A DNA stretch of 64,000 bases from Actinomadura nitritigenes (GTDB lineage: Bacteria > Actinomycetota > Actinomycetes > Streptosporangiales > Streptosporangiaceae): the NCBI RefSeq assembly GCF_017573545.1, contig NZ_JAGEOK010000023.1:107520-171519 (forward strand), read 5' to 3'. The notes beneath the pieces were generated by a model. That model ran no database searches. It was given only the letters and a program-made list of their open reading frames with translations, and was not told the DNA's origin. Each line of letters begins with the position of its first letter. The first letter of the stretch is position 1. Both the position numbers and the translations under genes were made by a program. This document shows positions 60,138 through 64,000 of this stretch, piece after piece.

Positions 60138-61894
60138 GGGCCCGGGACCCGCTGCGCCGGGACCTGGCCCTCCGGTACGGGGGCTGGCCGCTGCTGGTCG
60201 TGCTCGCGCTGGCAGGCGGGCAGGTGATGGACGACTACCAGGTCACCGTCGCCGGGACGATCCTGATCTACGCGATCCTCGGGCTCGGCATCAACATCGT
60301 CGTCGGCTACGCCGGGCTGCTGGACCTCGGCTTCGCGGCGTTCTTCGCGATCGGCGCGTACACGTCCGGGCTGCTGATGGTGAAGCTGGGCTGGAACTTC
60401 TGGCTGACGCTGCCGGCCGCGGTGCTCGCCGCGGCCGCCGCCGGGGTCGTGATCGGGTACCCGACGCTGCGGCTGCGCAGCGACTACCTCGCGATCGTCA
60501 CCCTCGGCTTCGGCGAGATCATCCGGATCACGGTGGTGAACCTGGACGTCACCGGCGGCCCGAACGGGCTGACCGGGATCCCCCCGGTCTCGGTCGCGGG
60601 ACGCCAGATCGTCACGCCCGCCGGCTTCTTCTACCTGGCGCTCGCGTTCTTCGTCGTCGTGCTGGTCCTGACGGGACTGCTGGCGCGGTCGCGGCTGGCG
60701 TACGCGTGGCGGGCGGTCCGGTCGGACGACACCGCCGCCGAGGCGGTCGGCGTCCCGTCCCGGCGGGTGAAACTGCTCGCCTACGTCCTCGGCGCCGCCG
60801 TCGGCGCGGTCGCCGGCCCGCTGAACGCGGCGCAGCTCGGCACGGTCGACCCGTCCAGCTTCACGTTCCTGACCTCGCTGATGATCCTGCTGGTGGTGAT
60901 CATCGGCGGGATGGGCAGCCGGCCCGGGGTGATGGTCGGCGCAATCGTCATCGTCGCGCTGCCCGAGGCGCTGCGGACCGTGCAGGAGTACCGGGGGCTG
61001 TTCTTCGCGTTGCTGCTCATCGTCATCGTGATCCTGCGGCCGCAGGGCGTGTGGCCCGCCCGGCCGCGCCGGTTCCGGCTGCCCGCGCGGGCGCCGGCCG
61101 AGGCGCGGCCCGCCCCGGCCGGGCCGGGCGCGCTGCTGGCGGTGGACGGCCTGTCCCGGGAGTTCGGCGGCGTGACGGCCGTCGAGGATCTGCGGCTGCG
61201 CGCCGCCGCCGGGCAGGTGGTGAGCGTGATCGGCCCGAACGGGGCGGGCAAGACCACCGCGTTCAACTGCATCACCGGGCTGATCCCGCCGTCGTCGGGG
61301 ACCGTCGTGCTCGCCGGGCGGCGGGTGCGGGGGCTGCCTCCGCACCGGGTCGCCGCCGCCGGGCTGGCCCGCACGTTCCAGAGCATCCGGCTGTTCGACG
61401 AGATGACCGTCGCCGAGAACGTGCTGATCGGCCGGTTCGCCCGCGACCGGGCGCTGCTGCGGCCGCCGCGCCGCGCCGACCTGGACGCGGTCCGCCGCTG
61501 CCTGGACTTCGTCGGCCTGGCCGGCGCGGCGGACCGGCCCGCCGGGGGGCTCCCCTACGGCGACCGGCGCCGGCTGGAGATCGCGCGGGCGCTCGCCGCC
61601 GAGCCGCGGGCGCTGCTGCTGGACGAGCCCGCCGCGGGCGCCAACCCGACCGAGAAGCGCGCGCTGATGGAGCTGATCGCGCGGATCAGCGGGCTCGGCA
61701 CGGCCGTCGTGCTGATCGAGCACGACGTCGCGCTGGTCATGTCGATCTCCGATCGGGTGACCGTGCTGGAGCACGGCCGGGCGATCGCGGAGGGCCCGCC
61801 CGGCGAGATCCGGGCGGACCCGCGGGTGATCGCGGCGTACCTCGGCGTGCCCGACGACCCGGAGACCGACCTCGTCACGGAGGTGCTGGGGTGA
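60134..61894 (+). CDS. LivM-LivG fusion: permease joined to ATP-binding protein
   Basis: A 586-residue fusion. Residues 1-310 are LivM-type permease (GYAGLLDLGFAAFFAIGAYT, DYLAIVTLGFGEIIRI, GGMGSRPGVMVGA). After a Pro/Ala linker, residues ~335-586 are a LivG-type ATPase with GPNGAGKTT, PYGDRRRLEIARAL as signature, and LLLDEPAAGANP. Single-gene fusion of LivM and LivG is recurrent in actinobacteria. Coupled to livH and livF by overlapping start/stop codons. Confidence 0.94.
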   Translation: MRARDPLRRDLALRYGGWPLLVVLALAGGQVMDDYQVTVAGTILIYAILGLGINIVVGYAGLLDLGFAAFFAIGAYTSGLLMVKLGWNFWLTLPAAVLAAAAAGVVIGYPTLRLRSDYLAIVTLGFGEIIRITVVNLDVTGGPNGLTGIPPVSVAGRQIVTPAGFFYLALAFFVVVLVLTGLLARSRLAYAWRAVRSDDTAAEAVGVPSRRVKLLAYVLGAAVGAVAGPLNAAQLGTVDPSSFTFLTSLMILLVVIIGGMGSRPGVMVGAIVIVALPEALRTVQEYRGLFFALLLIVIVILRPQGVWPARPRRFRLPARAPAEARPAPAGPGALLAVDGLSREFGGVTAVEDLRLRAAAGQVVSVIGPNGAGKTTAFNCITGLIPPSSGTVVLAGRRVRGLPPHRVAAAGLARTFQSIRLFDEMTVAENVLIGRFARDRALLRPPRRADLDAVRRCLDFVGLAGAADRPAGGLPYGDRRRLEIARALAAEPRALLLDEPAAGANPTEKRALMELIARISGLGTAVVLIEHDVALVMSISDRVTVLEHGRAIAEGPPGEIRADPRVIAAYLGVPDDPETDLVTEVLG

Positions 61895-62625
61895 CCCTTT
61901 TGCGGGTGACGGACCTGCACAGCCGCCACGGGCAGGTCGAGGCGCTGGCCGGGATCTCCTTCGAGGTCGCCGAGGGCGAGATCGTCGCGCTGCTCGGCAG
62001 CAACGGCGCGGGCAAGACGACCGCGCTGCGCACCCTCACCGGGCTGCACCGGGCCCGGTCGGGGCGTGTCGAGTTCGACGGCCGCGACATCACCCGGCTC
62101 GGCGCGCACCGGATCGTCGCCGCCGGGCTCGGGCACGTCCCGGAGGGCCGCCGGGTGTTCCCGGCCCTGACGGTGGCGGAGAACCTGCTGCTCGGCGGCT
62201 ACCTGCGGCGCCGCGACCGCGCCGCGGTGAGCGCCCGCCGCGAGGAGGTCTACGCCATGTTCCCGCGGCTCGGGGAGCGGCGCGGGCAGCTCGCCGGGCT
62301 GCTGTCCGGCGGCGAGCAGCAGATGCTCGCCATCGGCCGCGCGCTGATGCTGCGGCCCCGGCTGCTCGCCCTCGACGAGCCGACGATGGGGCTGGCGCCG
62401 CGGACGGCGCAGCAGGTGCTGCGGGTCGTCCGCGACATCCGGGACCAGGGCGCGACCGTCCTCATCGTCGAGCAGAACGCGCACCAGACGCTCCGCCTCG
62501 CCGACCGCGCCTACGTGCTGGAGACGGGCCGCGTCGTGCTGGACGGCCCGGCCGCGGACCTCGCCCGCGACGACCGCGTCAAGGCCGCCTACCTCGGCGG
62601 CGACCCGGTGATCGAGACCGGCTGA
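61891..62625 (+). CDS. livF: ABC importer ATP-binding protein LivF
   Basis: A 244-residue ATPase with Walker A GSNGAGKTT, signature LLSGGEQQMLAIGRALML, Walker B LLALDEPTMGL and the EQNAHQTL switch region of LivF proteins. The GTG start overlaps the LivM-LivG stop (GTGA). It forms a heterodimer with the LivG half of the fusion and ends the operon. Confidence 0.95.
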   Translation: MTLLRVTDLHSRHGQVEALAGISFEVAEGEIVALLGSNGAGKTTALRTLTGLHRARSGRVEFDGRDITRLGAHRIVAAGLGHVPEGRRVFPALTVAENLLLGGYLRRRDRAAVSARREEVYAMFPRLGERRGQLAGLLSGGEQQMLAIGRALMLRPRLLALDEPTMGLAPRTAQQVLRVVRDIRDQGATVLIVEQNAHQTLRLADRAYVLETGRVVLDGPAADLARDDRVKAAYLGGDPVIETG

Positions 62626-62645
62626 TCAGCGCCGCACCCCGCTAC

Positions 62646-62659
62646 TGAAACCGATTTCT
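62646..62659. promoter_or_regulatory. LacI-type operator (distal)
   Basis: TGAAACCGATTTCT matches the LacI-family consensus TGAAACCGGTTTCA at 12 of 14 positions. It lies 131 bases upstream of a second, similar site. Confidence 0.65.
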
Positions 62660-62741
62660 GTTCCTGGGTGCGGCCGCGCGCTCCCCGCCGCCCGGACGAC
62701 CCGAAATCAGCAGGTCGGACAACATTCCGGCAGATCACCTC

Positions 62742-62771
62742 TTGACATCGCCGACGCTCCTGCTGCAATCA
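62742..62771 (+). promoter_or_regulatory. Probable promoter of the LacI-deoC operon
   Basis: TTGACA at 62742-62747 is a perfect -35 box. CAATCA at 62766-62771 after an 18-base spacer is a weak -10 box. The proximal operator follows immediately. Confidence 0.5.
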
Positions 62772-62776
62772 TTCTC

Positions 62777-62790
62777 TGACAACGGTTTCA
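62777..62790. promoter_or_regulatory. LacI-type operator (proximal)
   Basis: TGACAACGGTTTCA is a LacI-type palindrome with the central CG and matches the consensus at 12 of 14 positions. It is placed just downstream of the probable promoter, where binding would block transcription. Confidence 0.7.
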
Positions 62791-62818
62791 GTGATCTGGG
62801 CAACAGACGGGAGTCGAC

Positions 62819-63844
62819 GTGGCGACCATCCACGACGTGGCGGCGCGGGCCGGGGTCTCCCCCGCCACCGTCTCGCGGTTCCTGCGGGGACAGCGGGTCA
62901 GGTCGGCGGAGGCCATCCGGGCCGCCGTGGATGAGCTGGGCTTCGCGCCGAACATCGCGGCCCAGTCGCTGAAGTCGGGGCGCACCCGCACCATCGGGGT
63001 CGTCGTCCCCGACATCACCAACCCGTACTTCGCCGCGGTCGTGAAGGGCATGGAGTCCGTCAGCCGCGACCGCGGCTACCGGCTGCTGCTCGCCAACAGC
63101 GACGAGAGCGGCGCCCGCGAGGCCGACCTGCTCGCCGACATGGCCCGCCAGGTGGACGGCATCATCCTCGCCCCGGCCACCGAGCACGAGCAGACCCCGG
63201 TGCAGCTGCGCGACAGCGGGCTCCCCGTCGTGTTCATCGACCGGGACCTCGCCGACGGGGAGAGCTTCGACGCCGTCCTCGTCGACAACCGCGCGGGCGG
63301 CCGGCAGGCCGCCGAGCACCTCCTCGGGCTCGGCCACACCCGCATCGCGATGATCAGCGGCGGCCAGGAGTCCACGCCGGGCCGGTACCGGCGGGACGGT
63401 TTCCTCGAGGCCGTGTCCGCCGCCGGCGTCGAGATCCCGCCGGAGCTCGACCTCATCGGCGACTTCCGCGAGGAGCGCGCGTACCAGCTCACCCTGTCGC
63501 TGCTGTCGCTCGCCGAGCCGCCGACCGCGATCTTCACCGCGAACAACCTCACCACGCTGGGCGCGCTGAAGGCGCTGCACGACATGCGGGTGGACGTCCC
63601 CGGGCAGATCAGCCTGATCGGCTTCGACGACCTGGACACCGGGCCGCTGCTGCGGCCCCCGCTGACCGTCGTCGACCGCCCGATGACCGAGCAGGGCGTC
63701 CTCGCCATGCGGCTGCTGCTGCACCGCTTCGACGACAGCCAGACCCGCGACCTCCCCCGCCGCATCGTCATGGACATAAAGATCATCGAGCGGGCCTCGA
63801 CCGCCCCGCCTCGCACCCCCGGGAAGGCAGGCACGACGCGATGA
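62819..63844 (+). CDS. LacI-family transcriptional regulator
   Basis: A 341-residue regulator with a GTG start (GGGAG upstream). The HTH is ATIHDVAARAGVSPATVSRF, and the sugar-binding core has IGVVVPDITNPYFAAVVKGM and FTANNLTTLGALKALHDM. The hinge helix (SLKSGRTR) is present. Two LacI-type operators upstream suggest autoregulation. The stop overlaps the ATG of a deoC-like gene, so it probably controls a sugar or deoxynucleoside catabolic operon running out of the window. Confidence 0.94.
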   Translation: MATIHDVAARAGVSPATVSRFLRGQRVRSAEAIRAAVDELGFAPNIAAQSLKSGRTRTIGVVVPDITNPYFAAVVKGMESVSRDRGYRLLLANSDESGAREADLLADMARQVDGIILAPATEHEQTPVQLRDSGLPVVFIDRDLADGESFDAVLVDNRAGGRQAAEHLLGLGHTRIAMISGGQESTPGRYRRDGFLEAVSAAGVEIPPELDLIGDFREERAYQLTLSLLSLAEPPTAIFTANNLTTLGALKALHDMRVDVPGQISLIGFDDLDTGPLLRPPLTVVDRPMTEQGVLAMRLLLHRFDDSQTRDLPRRIVMDIKIIERASTAPPRTPGKAGTTR

Positions 63845-64000
63845 CCGCGACCGAGTTGCACGGATTCCTGCATGGGCTTCCCGGCGTCGACCAGGTCGGC
63901 GCGGAGGAGCGTGCGGCCCGGCTGGCCACCCGGTCGATCAAGACGTCGGCGAAGGCCGAGGCGATCGATCTGGCGATCTCGATGGTGGATTTGACCACGT
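63841..64000 (+). CDS. deoC: DeoC-like deoxyribose-phosphate aldolase, 3' truncated by window end
   Basis: Only 53 residues are visible (VDQVGAEERAARLATRSIKT, EAIDLAISMVDLTT). This matches the N-terminus of the long actinobacterial DeoC/LacD-type aldolases, where MVDLTT precedes the barrel. Start overlaps the LacI stop (ATGA). The rest is outside the window, so enzyme type rests on a short segment. Confidence 0.7.
   Translation, partial: MTATELHGFLHGLPGVDQVGAEERAARLATRSIKTSAKAEAIDLAISMVDLTT

Overview
The window is chromosomal DNA from a very GC-rich actinomycete. Gene content and the order MerR / bifunctional nuclease / MerR / FHA protein / DUF881 / small basic protein / DUF881 point to Actinobacteria. 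A filamentous genus of the Actinomadura/Thermomonosporaceae type is my best guess, but that is inference from style and not proof. I see no rRNA, tRNA, CRISPR array, transposase or phage module. Both ends cut genes: a membrane flippase-like protein at the left and a deoC-type aldolase at the right.

Region 1 (1-15.6 kb) is a conserved actinobacterial core block. It holds the Rv1830-, Rv1829-, Rv1828(FtsR)- and GarA-like genes, two DUF881 proteins flanking the small basic protein, and further on a CDP-alcohol phosphatidyltransferase coupled to a sugar-nucleotidyltransferase/mutase fusion. The gcvH gene usually found next to garA is absent. A block of accessory genes (LysE exporter with a divergent MocR regulator, an ABCG-like half transporter, a Moco-sulfurase-like PLP protein) splits the cluster.

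Region 2 (15.7-25.8 kb) is mixed metabolism: Nudix hydrolase, an orphan histidine kinase, a DHFR-like reductase, glutamate dehydrogenase, TrmO, a TPP riboswitch with thiC, a TetR regulator with a palindromic operator, a metallophosphoesterase and a divergent NmrA-like/AraC pair. Region 3 (25.9-33.8 kb) faces the cell surface: an ABC exporter translationally coupled to a secreted beta-propeller phosphoesterase, then a beta-helix protein and a secreted protein of unknown function.

Region 4 (33.9-37.8 kb) is a compact sugar PTS: a DasR-like GntR regulator with an operator on its own promoter, UlaA/B-type EIIC and EIIB, an EIIA, and a SIS-domain isomerase. Region 5 (37.8-48.2 kb) has housekeeping and signalling genes: a one-loop EF-hand protein, pgi, tesB, an MFS transporter, a semialdehyde dehydrogenase, a cupin, a Ser/Thr kinase, thioredoxin and a SARP regulator.

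Region 6 (48.2-62.6 kb) encodes what looks like a complete 4-hydroxyproline catabolic pathway: epimerase, three-part dehydrogenase, deaminase, ketoglutarate semialdehyde dehydrogenase, permease, and a cupin-XRE regulator with matching palindromes at its own gene and at the operon. An ornithine-cyclodeaminase-family reductase and a divergent branched-chain-type ABC importer (LivM and LivG fused) follow. Region 7 (62.6-64 kb) begins a LacI-deoC operon with two LacI-type operators. The most interesting signals are the matched operators (MocR, DasR-like, XRE, LacI), the mutase domain that has lost its catalytic residues, and the exporter-phosphoesterase operon.
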